A stretch of 64,000 nt of DNA from Microbotryum silenes-acaulis (taxonomy: Eukaryota; Basidiomycota; Microbotryomycetes; Microbotryales; Microbotryaceae). Positions 9,760 to 21,158 of this stretch are shown here, in pieces (within the stretch, counting starts at the first letter, position 1; the number at the start of each line of letters is the position of its first letter). The DNA lies in NCBI GenBank assembly GCA_003665825.1, contig QPFY01000008.1, positions 1,116,001 through 1,180,000 on the forward strand. Direction: 5' to 3'. The notes under the pieces are model-generated. The model searched no databases and was not told where the DNA came from. It saw only the letters and a program-made list of their open reading frames with translations. Made by a program: the position numbers and the translations under genes.

Positions 9760-12313
9760 CTACCCTAACGTCTTCATAGCCCATCTCATCAACAACCCCA
9801 AATCACCCGTCAGATCCAACACCTCTTTCGCCTTGCTCACGTCCACTTCCAAGCCTTCGAAACGGAGGTGATAACCCTCCTCTCCCTCCTCCGACGATGG
9901 GGACGATATATGAAGCGCCGTAGGTTTCGCCAGTTCGGCTGGACCAGAAGGGTGTGGGAACGAGAGCGAGATAGAAGAGTCGCTTTTTATTTGAACAAAG
10001 ATCGGCAAGGTCGATCGCGTTGATTCTTCGATGAGGCCGATGACAGAACGTGTCAGCACCTGTGCTCCATCCGTCAAGCTACACGCCTTCGTTCGATGAC
10101 CTCACCCAAGACATCCTCCAACGTTATCGGAACCTCCACTTCGAGTTTCCTCCTCTTCGTTCGAAGGGCCCCATCTAACACTTCATTGTTCATCCCAGAC
10201 CTCGGAACAAGGTACCGAGGATGGAAAACGCTCCGCACAAGCGCGTTGATCCTCGCCTGAGCTTGGATGATCTGTCGAAGGCGAGCGTAGTGGGGTTTTC
10301 AGTCCGTGCGCCTTGAAGAACAAAAACCAAGACCGACCAGATGGCTTACTTTGAGGGCTTTGAACAGCTGCTCGGGCGCTTGGAACCGGAGACTCGTGAG
10401 GAGGTAACCGGGGACTCGGGTCGAGGTATCGAGAGCGCATTCTTGCACCATTGGGAGGTCGTCGAATGACTGTCATCACAAAAAAGAGAGAGAAATGGCA
10501 TAAAGAGCAGAGCGGCGTACGCGAACGTTGATTGGGGGGACATACAACTTTGTACCGAGCACTAGGGTCAAGGGCGTCCACTCGCTCCATGGGATGCTGC
10601 GACAGCTGCGCATCTCATCCCATCCACTCATCAGCTTTTTGCCTACCCTCAAACACGTCCCACCCCCCCCCCCCCCCTACAAACAACACTCACCAACACC
10701 GCATCAAGCGTACACGCCTCCTCCATCCCCTTCCTCTCCATTCCCATTCCCTTCCCCTTCCCCACTCCCACCCCCACCTCCCCAAGGACCTCCCTAAGCC
10801 TCCTCCCCACCTCTTTCGTAATCCCCACGCCTCCATCAAACCTCGCCACAAACCAAGGAGCCGTACCTTTATCCAAGACTCTGTATCTAACCTTCTTTAC
10901 AGCAGGGGGATCGAACATCGTCGTCGTCGAATCCCCTTGCGTCTCCTCCTCGACGAGGTCGACGTAGGATGAGGGGATCAGGGTGGTCTTGTTGGGTTTC
11001 TCAAGGTAGATCGAGACGGTGCTGATACCGTCGAGGGAGAGGAGGTCGGAGAGATCTTGTTCAAAGTTGCTCGTCGATGCTTGGGTCCATGTGTTGGTCA
11101 TTTGTACCAATGGTGTGGCGTGGTAGATAATGCGAGGGAGATGGTCTGGCGTTCGAGGGAGCAGGAGTCCTCTTCTTGTCGGATCGACGGGCTTTGATGT
11201 TGTTTGACTGCATGCTTGCCCAATCGCATCAGCTAATCTTCTCCCCATATAGCCCAGCAATCCACAGCAACGAGATCAAACCACTCACCCCTCGGCTTGC
11301 CCCGGAGAAAGCACAAGCCTACAAGCCATCTCAATTCTCTCCACCGCCACGAACGCATCCACCCCACTCTGTTCCGTCATCGTGTCCAAGCTCGTCAACT
11401 CCCTCAAGATCCTCCTACACCCTCTCAAACCTCCCTGTAAAGCCTTCCCATCTCCTTCTTCGTGCGCGTCCCCCTCCTCGTCTCCGAGTAGTGACACACA
11501 CTTCTGCAAGCTCCCCGCCACCTCCGTAAGATCGACTTGCCCCGCATCCATGACATAAGATACGTTGACTTTGTCGACGTTCCCTCGCTTGGTCGAGATG
11601 ATAAAATCGACGACCATGACTTTGCCTCCCAAACTCAACGTCTCCGTCTCGGCCCTCGGCATCGGCATCGTCATCGCCAACTTTTCCCCTTCCTCCTGAC
11701 CGCCTTCTCTGAACGAAACCAATCCCAACCCTTTCGCAATCCCTTGAAGTACTTGCACAGTCCTTTCCAACCCAATCGATCCCAACTCGTTCGGAATCGC
11801 CACGGGTACCGAATCCTCATTCGTATGAGCGTCTACTACGCGTTTAGCGATATCGAGTTCGGTTGAGAGCCAATGATTCAAAGCGCCTTGATGCGTCGAA
11901 GCTTCTTTGAGCACACTAAGGTATTTGTCTAATTGGGCGTGCGGTTTCGTATTGGATGCGTTCGGAGCCACGGCGGTTGCTTGGTTCGAGGTGGAGTGGT
12001 CCGAGGTTGGGGTAGGTGGGGGTGGAAGGAGCGAATTGAACGATTGGATCGCTTGGCGTAGTTGCGTTAGGGTCGTAGAGACGTGTTGTCGAGTACTACT
12101 TAGCTGTTGGGGATCCAAGGGACCATAAGGATGGAGGAACCTAGTCGACGACGATGGCGTTGAGGAGGAGGAGGTGGAGGTGGACGAGCATACGCGGTCG
12201 AACGTCGCGTTGATCGACGTGGACAAGCTGTGCGCCAAGCTGAGGATCGTAGGCGGTGCGGAATCAACCACATTCAACAAGCGTGATGTTGAGGCGAGAG
12301 GGGTGGAAGCCAT
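9760..12313 (-). CDS. MED1: Mediator complex subunit 1-like protein (fungal Med1)
   Basis: Six exons on the minus strand: 11289-12313, 10694-11207, 10546-10605, 10350-10469, 10101-10271, 9760-10059; predicted 729 aa. Exon phases close throughout. Features that suggest fungal Med1 (middle module of Mediator): a helical N-terminal region with LDKYLSVLKEASTHQGALNH, then GKVMVVDFIISTKRGNVDKV followed by NVSYVMDAGQ, then PRIIYHATPLVQM, APWFVARFDGGVGI, and PGYLLTSLRFQAPEQLFKAL. This alternation of a beta-rich centre and late helices fits PF10744-type proteins, but the family is poorly conserved and I cannot search. The last intron (10060-10100) is only 41 nt, shorter than its neighbours, so that join is the least certain. 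A homopolymer C tract lies in the second intron at about 10663-10676. Confidence 0.6.
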
Positions 12314-12690
12314 GTCGAAACGCAGTTGTGGACCAGTAAGGGGCCGAGCTGATGGGAGGTGACTCGAAACCACGTCGACAGGCGCGCGCAAGTCGACCGG
12401 TATTAGTCCGACATCACGTGACGCGAGACGAGTTGAGCGGATAGACCAAATTGAAACGAAGGGGGTATCTATTGCGGTGGAACGTAGTAGTATCGACAAG
12501 TAGGCTCAACCTAGAAACTGATAAAACGAACCAAGACTGTCTTCTGGCACTGATAAAACGAACGAAGACTGTCTTCCCGCAGCGACTCAATGCAGAACGA
12601 AAAACGCCGATCCCGTGAAAGAACCGTCAGACCAAACCCGTAACCTGCCCCAGAACCTTTCCAGAAGGCCAGAAGGCCCCATCTCCCCTC
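12314..12690. other. Intergenic region, Med1-like promoter and septin 3' flank
   Basis: About 380 bases. It contains an E-box CACGTG at 12415-12420, roughly 100 bases upstream of the Med1-like start, and a 32-bp tandem duplication at 12517-12580. Confidence 0.6.
12517..12580. repeat. Tandem duplication, two 32-bp units
   Basis: Units 12517-12548 and 12549-12580 share ACTGATAAAACGAA and AAGACTGTCTTC, differing at one central base and a few at the 3' end. Lies upstream of the Med1-like gene and just past the septin stop. Confidence 0.85.
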
Positions 12691-15160
12691 CTAAATCTGC
12701 TCCACCTCCCTTAACAAATCCTTCGTCAAAGTCTGCCTCGCACTCAACGCCCCATTCCCTCCCCGTCCCCGTCCCCCACCAGCAACAAGTTTATTCGTCT
12801 TCCTCGTCTCCAGCAGCCTCTTGGTCCTGAACGGTTCATACTTGTCCAACCTCGTCGTTTCCTTCAACGTCTTCATCTTGATAAAGATGGCTTCCTTCAA
12901 GGGAGTGAAGTCGCAATGCGACGGATCGAGGACGTTGAGGGAGCCGTATTTGAAACGACGTTCGTAGGTCTCCTCCGTGAGATCGTCGTCGCCCTCATTT
13001 CGTGACGGACCCTTCTTACCCCTCGTCGATTCCTCAGGAGCGACCACAGCGAAAGGTAGGAAATCATCAAAGGTCGGCGTCTCGATCGGTTCTTCGAATT
13101 CCGCAGCTTCGGCAGCGGCACTCATCCTCCTCCTCGAAGGGGGAAGAGTTGATAACCTTCCTCGGGCTATGCGGATCACCTTGACCGGCGCTTCGTTTTC
13201 CTCGACTTTGCTCGCATCCGCCGCCCCTTCGGTCTTGGAAGATCCACGTCGAGTTCTGGTATTCGGTAGCGTAGACTCTCCCTCGTCATCTGTCTCCTCG
13301 TCGTTCTCATTCTCGTCATCATCCTCATCCACGGACAAAACGCTAGCCGACGAAAAAGCGCCAAACGAAACACCCGATCGAGTCAAATCGCGTCGTACAG
13401 CTTCCTTGACTTCCTCAAGTCGGCGAACCGTCAGTTCGTCCGCTCGAGCGATAATCTACGAACAGGCGCAAAGCGTAAAGTTCAGTTTTCCCCTTTGACA
13501 GCGCGCTAACAGGCAAGAGAGGAAGAACATACGGGAAGGACGTGTACGCGCTGCGAAAGCTTCTTGATGCACTTGAGGTCCGTCTCCGTCATCCCCATCT
13601 CATCATCGTACTCATCATCCTCGTCGGGGAACACATTCTGCTCACGCCCATCCATGGCAGCTCCTCGCTTTGCTTCCTCCGAAGTAGCTGTCGAATGACC
13701 ATTCGCCCTAACCTGAGGTCGGACCGAGTCGGGGTGAATGAAATAGAGGCACAGATGAAAGTGTGAATCCGGCGATCTTGCCGAGGGTCGAACGACTTGA
13801 CTTTCCCTATGAGAATCAGCGCCTTTGAGCAACAATGAGTCTCTTTTGGTTTTAGACTCCAGATCACTTTCTCTCGAGCCGCACTCACGCCTTGAGCGTC
13901 TCATCGAACCTCTCTTCGACGATCCTCAAAATCTTCCCCAACTGTCTCTCTACCTTCATCTCGTCCAAGGCATTCCAACCTCTCGAAAGAGGTGACAACC
14001 CCTTCACCCCTTCTTCCTCATCCGATCGATCCAGAGCGACCGTATCGACGCAGGTTAAGGCGATCTTCTCATTGTGGGGACCGATCACTTCGATCGAGAT
14101 CGTTTGCGTTTGCCTCGTCGGAACGATCTTTCCTTTCCTCTTTGCACCCTTTCGAGATGACGGATCACCGATTCCAAAATTCCTAATCGACTCGCGACTC
14201 TTTGGCGCATCAGATCCCAATTCAAGGTTACCCAAGAAGGTACGAATCCAACCCGTCTTGCCCGTTGATTTGGCACCTACGACGATCAGGTTCAAAGGTG
14301 GTGCGACGCGATGACTCCTTCGAACGAAATTCGACGTGCTCGAACTTTTGGTCACACGTGAACGAATTGGTGCAACGAACCCAGCGCCGCCGCGGCCGCT
14401 CGGTCCGAGACCATTGGCGAGCGCTTGGGGTGTTTGGAGCAGACTAAAGGAGTCAAAATCGACGCCGATGTTCGGGGAGGGGTACAAGGAGGCGATCGAT
14501 TGGCGAGAGGCCGATCCCCTTGCGACGTTTTGAGGATAGGAACTAGATCGTGTCATCGTCGTCTTTGTGGGAGAATGGCCATTGGCGAGAGACTTCGCTT
14601 CGGTTGCCGAGATCGGAAGTGGGGGTGGTTCGTCTTTTCGGTTGTACGACTTGGTCCTCGAATAAGTACTGGTCGGACGGGGGATAGGGACCATCGAGAC
14701 CTTCCTTACGGGAACGGGAGGACTGGAAGGTTCGGAAGAAGCGTCCTCTTTCGACGTCGGTGAGACGGGTTTGCCCACCGACGACATCACCGAGGTGGGA
14801 CCTGCGCCGAGTCCTGCTACAGCTCCGAGAAGTGCTGTTCCGGAGAAGATGCCTCCATTGGGAAGTGAGGGCTCGATCACTGTTTGGAGTTCACATTGAA
14901 ATGTCAGCTCGATGAGATTGGAATGTTTAAAAATCGGCGCGACGGTAAAGATCAAAGCACGCTCTGAGGGGGTCCCGGCGCGCGATCGACTGCAAATGAA
15001 CCTCGGCGAACGAGGGGGAGGATCCGCGTCACGGCGGCCCACAAGGGCTCGGCCCCACACGTCAGAAGGAAGACCACTTACCGGGTAGGGTAAGTTCGAC
15101 AGGCGATCCTGAAGGTTCGGGACGGGTCTTGGACGATGATTTACGCCGAAGGAAGGTCAT
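12691..15160 (-). CDS. Divergent septin-type GTPase
   Basis: Four exons: 15082-15160, 13889-14879, 13533-13806, 12691-13455; predicted 702 aa, in phase throughout. The N-terminal ~220 residues are Ser/Pro-rich. The septin G domain follows: P-loop GAKSTGKT near residue 229, FHLCLYFIHPDS, DLKCIKKLSQRVHVLP, IIARADELTVRRLEEVK, FLPFAVV, and the septin-unique element LNVLDPSHCDFTPLKEAIF with LDKYEPFRTKRL at the end. Septins form filaments at bud necks and septa. Odd points: the G3 motif DxxG reads CVDTVALD, the G4 motif AKAD reads ARAD, the septin GRxYPWG block is changed to ERRFKYGS, and Asp/Glu-rich inserts interrupt the domain. GTP hydrolysis is therefore doubtful. There is no clear C-terminal coiled coil. 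It is not one of the core yeast-type septins as far as I can judge. Confidence 0.8.
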
Positions 15161-15860
15161 GGCGCTGACCGGTCCCGAGAGCTGCCTGCTGCGATTAGAC
15201 TGCAGTGCGTGTCCCGCTCAACGGTCGCGCGGCGGTGGAGGCTGGCTGGCAGATGCCACGACCGGCAATGTGTCTCAGCGCTGGCGCGAAGGCGAGCTGA
15301 GCTGGTCGGGACCAGTGCGGTCACGATCGGGGCTGGTCGAGCTCGCACTGGGAGAAGACGAGTACAAGTATAAAGAAGGGATTCAACGTTTTAAAGGTTC
15401 GGGAAGGTAAGGGAGCGAGCAAGCGTCGAGCGACGACGATGGTGCACGGGCGCAATTTATTAGCTGGCGACATCCGCCAAAGCGGTCTGTGCGGGGCGCG
15501 TGAGGCGCGTGAGGCGCGTCATTAGCCTCATGGCGCTTTTTCCGCATTGAAACGGTTTACTAAACCAATTCGGGGACCAAGCACCCACGCGTCGCTCCTC
15601 GCAAGCCGCCACAGAAGAGGTGTTCGCTCTCCTGTTTGCCAAACTTGGTGTTGTTTTTGGGCTCTCTCTCTCTCTCTCGTTCTCACCTCGTGGTGCCCAG
15701 ACGACGCCTCACAAGCTGCTGTACATCCGTTCTTACCGCGAGCTACCACTCCTTCGTCACCGGTCGTCTCCGTCTGTCGTCATCCTCGTCGTCGTCGCAC
15801 GACCCTGGCCCACCCCGACTTGCTTAACTCTGCCGGAACATCTGACCAACGGATCACACC
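15161..15860. other. Divergent promoter region between septin and UBC1 genes
   Basis: About 700 bases between divergent start codons. It contains a TATA-like TATAAAG near 15369, a short tandem GCGTGAGGC repeat at about 15499-15522, and a CT-rich run before 15690. No gene seen. Confidence 0.55.
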
Positions 15861-16926
15861 ATGTCAGCCGGAGCAAGGATGAAGCGTCTCACACGTGAAG
15901 TGTCGGACATCCACAAAGAATCCGTACGTACTCAATCTCGTCCTCGTTCTCCAACATTAAAACTGACACATGTTCCTCCCCCTCTACCGATATGCCGCCT
16001 GTCCAGTCCAAAAGCGGCATCACGGTCCGATCCCTTTCCCCCGATTCCTACGACCACCTTGTTGGTTCCTTCCCCGGGCCCACGGGGACACCCTATGAAG
16101 GAGGCGTGTTCGAGGTCGATATCCAACCTCCGCCGAATTACCCATTCGCACCGCTCAAAATGAAGTTCATTACTAAGGTACGCAGCCGGGGCGAGAGCAG
16201 ATAAGAAAACAGTCATCACTGAAGAAAGCTAACTCTTTCTTTTTGTCTTCTTCATGCAGGTCTATCATCCCAGTAAGTCCTCCTCGAGGCACGCCACGCT
16301 CACAACTTCACCGCTGACCACACCTCCCCCACATTGCCACCCGCAGACGTCTCCAGCTCGACCGGTTTCATCTGCCTCGATATTCTCAAAACGTCTTGGT
16401 CACCGTCAGTTTGTCGCCCGTACGACCTTGCGAGATCGATCGTACTAACCCTCTGGTCCCCCCCTGATGGGTTGTAGTGTCTACACGCTCCGGACTTGCC
16501 TCGTCTCTTTACAATCACTGCTGAGCACACCCGAGCCTAACGATCCTCAAGGTAAGAGCAAAAATGACGCTGCTCTCCTTGCCGAGCGAAGAACCCAAGC
16601 TCATCTTCACCTCCTACCCCTCCCCCTTAGACGCCGAAGTTGCGAAACACTACCTCTCCTCACGCACGAGTTTCGACTCGACCGCGCAATACTGGACCCA
16701 AGTCTACGCCAAACCCAACACCAACTCCTCCGCCCCCTCCATCCCGTCAAACGATCCGCAAACCCAAGCCACTTTAGCAGGTCTAGAATGGTCCGATGTT
16801 CGACTGTTCGCGCAAATGGGTTTCGAAGAGAGGGACGTGATTGAGGTTCTTCAGAGGTTGAATTATCGTAATGGGAATAAGGAGAACGTCGGTCACGAGG
16901 CGGTGTTGGAAAAGTTGTTCGTTTGA
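15861..16926 (+). CDS. UBC1: Ubiquitin-conjugating enzyme E2 with UBA domain (Ubc1/UBE2K type)
   Basis: Six exons: 15861-15923, 16007-16177, 16260-16272 (13 nt), 16347-16404, 16478-16551, 16631-16926. E2 fold: KRLTREVSDIHKES, GPTGTPYEGGVFEVDIQPPP, then KVYHPNVSS, with the HPN motif formed across the 13-nt exon, and the active-site Cys in GFICLDILKTSWSPV. LLSTPEPNDPQDAEVAKHYL is typical of the Ubc1/UBE2K subfamily. The C-terminal ~45 residues (RLFAQMGFEERDVIEVLQRL) form a UBA ubiquitin-binding domain, which separates it from other E2s. In yeast and animals this class extends K48-linked chains, including on APC/C and ERAD substrates. All key residues are intact. The gene is convergent with the ArfGAP gene downstream. 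Confidence 0.95.
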
Positions 16927-17335
16927 GTAGGTGAAAAGGATGGTGTGGTGTGTGGTGGTGGGATTTGGGGTCAAGAGTGGAGTGTACTTTTTAGGCAATG
17001 CAGAGAATATCTTCGTTAACATTGGAAATGTCCCCGAGGCATGGTCAATTCGTATCGAGGTGGCAGAAAGTTTGGAAAGGTGATCTCCGACTTGTATATT
17101 TGTATACCCAAAAGTGTAAAAAAAAACCCAACGTGCAACCCTATGAGCAAAGACAAACAAAGAGTCGAAAACTGGAGAGGAGAAACGTGTGCGCAACAGG
17201 AGAGGCGAAAAACAAAAGTTGGTGAGTGGTCGTGGGTGGCAGGGGTCGTGAAAGGAGATGAATGATCGGCGAGAGAGCGGATGCGCTACCGCTTCGCAGG
17301 GCATGCCAAGGTCGAGTTTACGCCGCGCCGCGAAT
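16927..17335. other. Convergent 3' intergenic region
   Basis: About 410 bases between the UBC1 and Glo3-like stop codons; both 3' UTRs must lie here. Nothing else seen. Confidence 0.6.
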
Positions 17336-19697
17336 CTAAGCGTATCGGTTGATGAAATCCGACAACTGCACAAATCACAAAGCATCCGTCAGCAACCACC
17401 CTTTTCCCTCCCCTCACCACTCTGTGCAAGCTCACCTTCGAAGCCCCCTGCCTCAACGCCAAATGCACATCATCCGCGCTCTCGATACCCGTCGTCTCCA
17501 TAAAGTTGCGTACCGCATCCCGCGCACTCGCTTCCAAGCCTCCGAGTCCGTTGGCCTGTAGGATCGATTCCTCACCCTCGTTATCCTCATCTTCGTTGCG
17601 ACCGTAGTACATGCTGCGGGGAGAGAGGAGACACAAAGATGCGTCAATGGACTGTAGCACGCCTCGGGCTCCCGTGAGAAAAAAAAACTGACCTCGATGA
17701 AATCGCGGTCGCACCATTGAACTGCTGCAACCTCTCCTTCGCCTCCTTGGCCGAATTCGCATCATACGCCCCCGTCTGATGGTACATATCCGACGAAATA
17801 CCCTTTTGCGCGCCGAACGTCTTTCGCGCGTAATTGTTGACCGGTTCTTGATAATCATCGCCGAACCCGCGAGCCCTTCGTTCGGCGAGTTTCCTTTCCT
17901 TCTCGGCCAGCGCGGCCGCTTCGGATCCGGACATGCCCATCGTTTGACCGAAGCCGAGGCGTTTGATCCCCATTCCCAACCGTTCCGTATCGACGCTCTC
18001 CTTCCTCTCCTCGGCTTTGGCACCGACCCCCGTACCGGACGTCGTTCCATTCCTCGACCCTCTCGTAGCGGCAGAAGAAGCGGCCGCGCTCGCCGCAGCG
18101 GCTTTTTGAGCCGCTTCAGCCTCGGCCCTCGAATCGTAACCCAATTGTTTGATCCTTTGATCCTCTTCCCGGGCTTTGCGCTCCGCCTCTTCAAAGTTCA
18201 CGGTCCCACCGACCTTTTTGACCCCTCCGAATTTGCCCTTGGCAGCACCACCACCGAGACTGGACCCACCGGACAAACCGGAGGATGAGGTCGTTCGCGT
18301 TGCGCCGAGAGTTGTTCTCGGGCGAGACGCACCGGCCGCGGTTGCGCTCGTCGTACGTAATGCTGAAGAGGTCACCGTTCGCGGAGGAGCGGCAGCGGCA
18401 GGTGTGGCGCTCGCAGTTGGCGAGGTCCCCGAGGCAGGCGACCCAGTACGTAGCAGAGGTGTGCCCGAGCGTGAGCCGTTGCCAGCAGCGGTGACGGCGG
18501 GCGAGCCGGGACGAGAGTTAAGAGGGGTATTGCCAGGTGAGAGGCCAAAAGAGATGAGGTTGGGTTGCACGGGGGCCAAAGTCGCTTTCGGCTTCGGCGC
18601 GGCGTCCCACGTGTCAAAGAAATCACCGGCGGCCGCACCTCCGGCTTGAGCGCTCGCAGCGGCGTCGATGTTCGCGCCTTCGACGTTCACGAGGTGGGGA
18701 CCAAAGATCCGTTCGTCCTCGGCGGCCCGCTTGGCTAGCTCGTCCTTATACAGCGTTGCAGCGCGGGACGTGTACTTGGCGGTCGTGTCTTGAGAGTTCT
18801 GCACCGAACCGGGGTGACGCGCACAAAAGTCGTTGAAGGCGGCGTTGCCACCGACCTTCATCACCCGCAGTTGCTTCCATGACCATACATCGAGGTTGGT
18901 AGATCTACGCCGGGGGGACGTTCGCAAAAAATGTCAGATATTGACCGGTTCTTTTGCGGCAGAGCCCACTCCGATCAAGGCGAAGGGCCGGCCTACGCAC
19001 CGAACAAAAGTAACGTGTACACCGGCATTTCGGTGACCGCTGTAACCCGAACAAGAGTTGAAATGGGTGGTGTACATGCATGTAAATCAGCAAAGTGTTG
19101 CTCGCCGTCGCGAAAGGACGCGATGCCCCGCTCGGGCAAGAAGCGCACCTAGAGCAGTCGAGGCAGATGTAGACGCCAAAGGTGACGGATGACCAAGTCG
19201 GATTCTGTATTTGAGTTAGAAGACGGCGTAGCGCATCATCAGCCATCGCCAAGGCAAGGAGAAGCGGGAGGCGCGTCGGTCGTCGAGGCACGAGGCACGC
19301 CACGGGGTCGGACGACTGGACGGACAGCCCTCGCGCGCCGCGCTCGGACACGTACCTTGGCACGACAGTCGGCGCACATCTGAGTGGGGGAACCGGAGAG
19401 AGCGCCGACGAGGAATGATGGCGTCGCGTGGCAGGTGAGCACGACATCCAATCCGATCGAACGATCATCGAGGAAGGCACGGTCGACGGCGACAGGCACA
19501 GCGCGAGGAGGAGAACACGGGTGTCAGCGAACGTGTCGTGACAGATGTTATCCCACCATCCTCGACAACCGAAACTAGGTCGCGAATTGATCCTCCTCTA
19601 TGACCTCATCACCAACAGTACGTACCTTGTTGGCCTTTTGGGCACGCAAGACGGCAAAGATGCTGTCGCGTTCTTTTGACGTGGCGCTCATCGACAT
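17336..19697 (-). CDS. GLO3: ArfGAP of the Glo3/ARFGAP2-3 type
   Basis: Seven exons: 19626-19697, 19356-19379 (24 nt), 19149-19204, 19001-19039, 17693-18904, 17436-17613, 17336-17365; predicted 536 aa. The zinc finger CX2CX16CX2C is assembled from three exons: CADCRAK, then NPTWSSVTFGVYICLDCS, then GHRNAGVHVTFVRSTNLD with the catalytic arginine, followed by WSWKQLRVMKVGGN. Activates Arf1 GTP hydrolysis on COPI vesicles at the Golgi. The C-terminal part carries the Glo3-motif region (SMYYGR, ISSDMYHQTGAYD, amphipathic repeats) that binds coatomer and SNAREs, which separates it from Gcs1-type GAPs. The centre is Ala/Ser/Thr-rich. The start allows two in-frame Mets two codons apart (MSMSATS). 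The short last exon LSDFINRYA is supported by frame and acceptor only. Confidence 0.9.
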
Positions 19698-21158
19698 GGC
19701 TGCGGCGGGCTGACGGCTGACGGCTGACGCGCTGACGGGGGATGCGCTGGGGGGGGAGGTGACTACGAGTCGAGTGGGGGGTGTCTAGGTGTTGGTGGGT
19801 ATTTGTGCTCACTCGTCTCCAATCAATTGACTGCGTGTGGTCGCGTGGACGATGACGATGACAGCGACGAGGGCGTGGCGCGACAGTGCAGAGGCATACC
19901 CCGAGTCGACGTCGAGATGCCCAGCGGCAAGAGCCTCGACCTAATAGCAGCGATTTGGGCTTGTACCCCGGGCCGGCGACTCGTGCGAGTGAGAGATCCT
20001 TTTAGGCCACATTCCCGAGCTTCTTGCGACAGTTTGTTTCCTATCATCCCTTCGTAGCTCAATGAACACACTTCACGAAATATTGGACCGGCAGATTGGC
20101 AGCTGGTTCGGCCGACAATTTGGTTAATCTGCGCGGGCGAGAACGAGTGCCAGTGCCCGTTGAAGGGCTGGCGCTGCGCACATGTTTTGTGACCGGGCGC
20201 CCTCAGCTGACGTCTCTTTCTCCCACTGCTTTGCCCTCTCGTAGAAGCTCCACATTTACGCCCAAGGCGGGAATAGCGAACCCCCCATGCGAAGCTCTGG
20301 TCGAGGACAACATCACGGTCCAAACCTCCTGTAAGTTGCCCCCCGTATTTCTCGCCTTTATTCCGCTCGGCCCAAGTTCACCCTCATCAGTCTCATCCGG
20401 CGTTGATACCCATTGATCGCTAGGGGTCGTTCACTTTTCTTGTTTCCTCTGCTTTGGCTGCATCGACTTGACGAACTTTGCACGGTCGTCTCTCGCCTTT
20501 TTAGGCTTGTGATCCATACCATTGCCAGCTGGCAGGCTACACCAAATCTCAGCGGCACGCACATGAACATTTCGCATCATCATAAATCCTGCAATACACA
20601 TGCTACCATATGTTCCTTGCAGATTCCAAGTGAGTATACTCAATTTTTTTGCTCTACAGCACCGAGATTGCATAATTTAGTCGTGCAATGACCACATGTC
20701 CGTTCATCTATGTAAGCCGCGCGGCCAGCCGCTGCTCGGATGCGCCATCGGCTACAGCCCGGTGGCAATTGATCACTCGGCCAGTGGGGCTCGGAGTCCG
20801 ACAAAATTACGGGAGCTACAAAGAGTAGCCGGCCCCTGCAAATAATTTTCAGCTGATTAACTTACTTGAGAACTATGAAGGCACCAACCCATTGGACAGA
20901 GCTCAGCTCGGTGTCCAAGACAGCTTTTTCAGTGACTCGGGCCATGATCGACTTTAGCGAGCCCAAAATGGCCCAACATGGGCGGTCAGTGGCTGTCGGC
21001 TACCAGCTGCGCACGTGCACACGGGGAGCGACGTCGATTTGCCTCCGCCTTCTACATCCGTCCCTCGCTAGTCAACGCACCGTCACACGACCAGGCGGCT
21101 CAAGGGCGTGGTGTCTTTGGATCATCCCAACTCGACACTGATTCTACGGAGAACGCGG
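19698..21158. other. Long intergenic region (about 1.46 kb)
   Basis: No ORF here looks like protein in composition or family. It includes the Glo3-like 5' flank with a CTGACGG-type short repeat near 19708-19738, and the PPN1-like promoter with an E-box CACGTG at 21012-21017. ORFs at 19823-20323 (minus) and 20096-20416 (plus) look random. A spliced orphan gene cannot be excluded. Confidence 0.5.
21012..21017. promoter_or_regulatory. E-box CACGTG upstream of the PPN1-like gene
   Basis: Palindromic bHLH core about 140 bases upstream of the ATG at 21159. CACGTG is the core of Pho4 and Cbf1 sites in yeast; function here is inferred only. Confidence 0.4.

Noticed and set aside
9660..9775. tRNA-like stretch with GGTTTCAATCC and AAGTGG words
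   Set aside because: Resembles A- and B-box words on opposite or poorly spaced strands, but no acceptor stem or D-arm pairing can be drawn on either strand.
13885..15060. Unspliced 391-codon ORF as the septin N-terminus
   Set aside because: It reads through the first intron; the spliced start at 15160 gives a clean ATG, donor and acceptor in phase.
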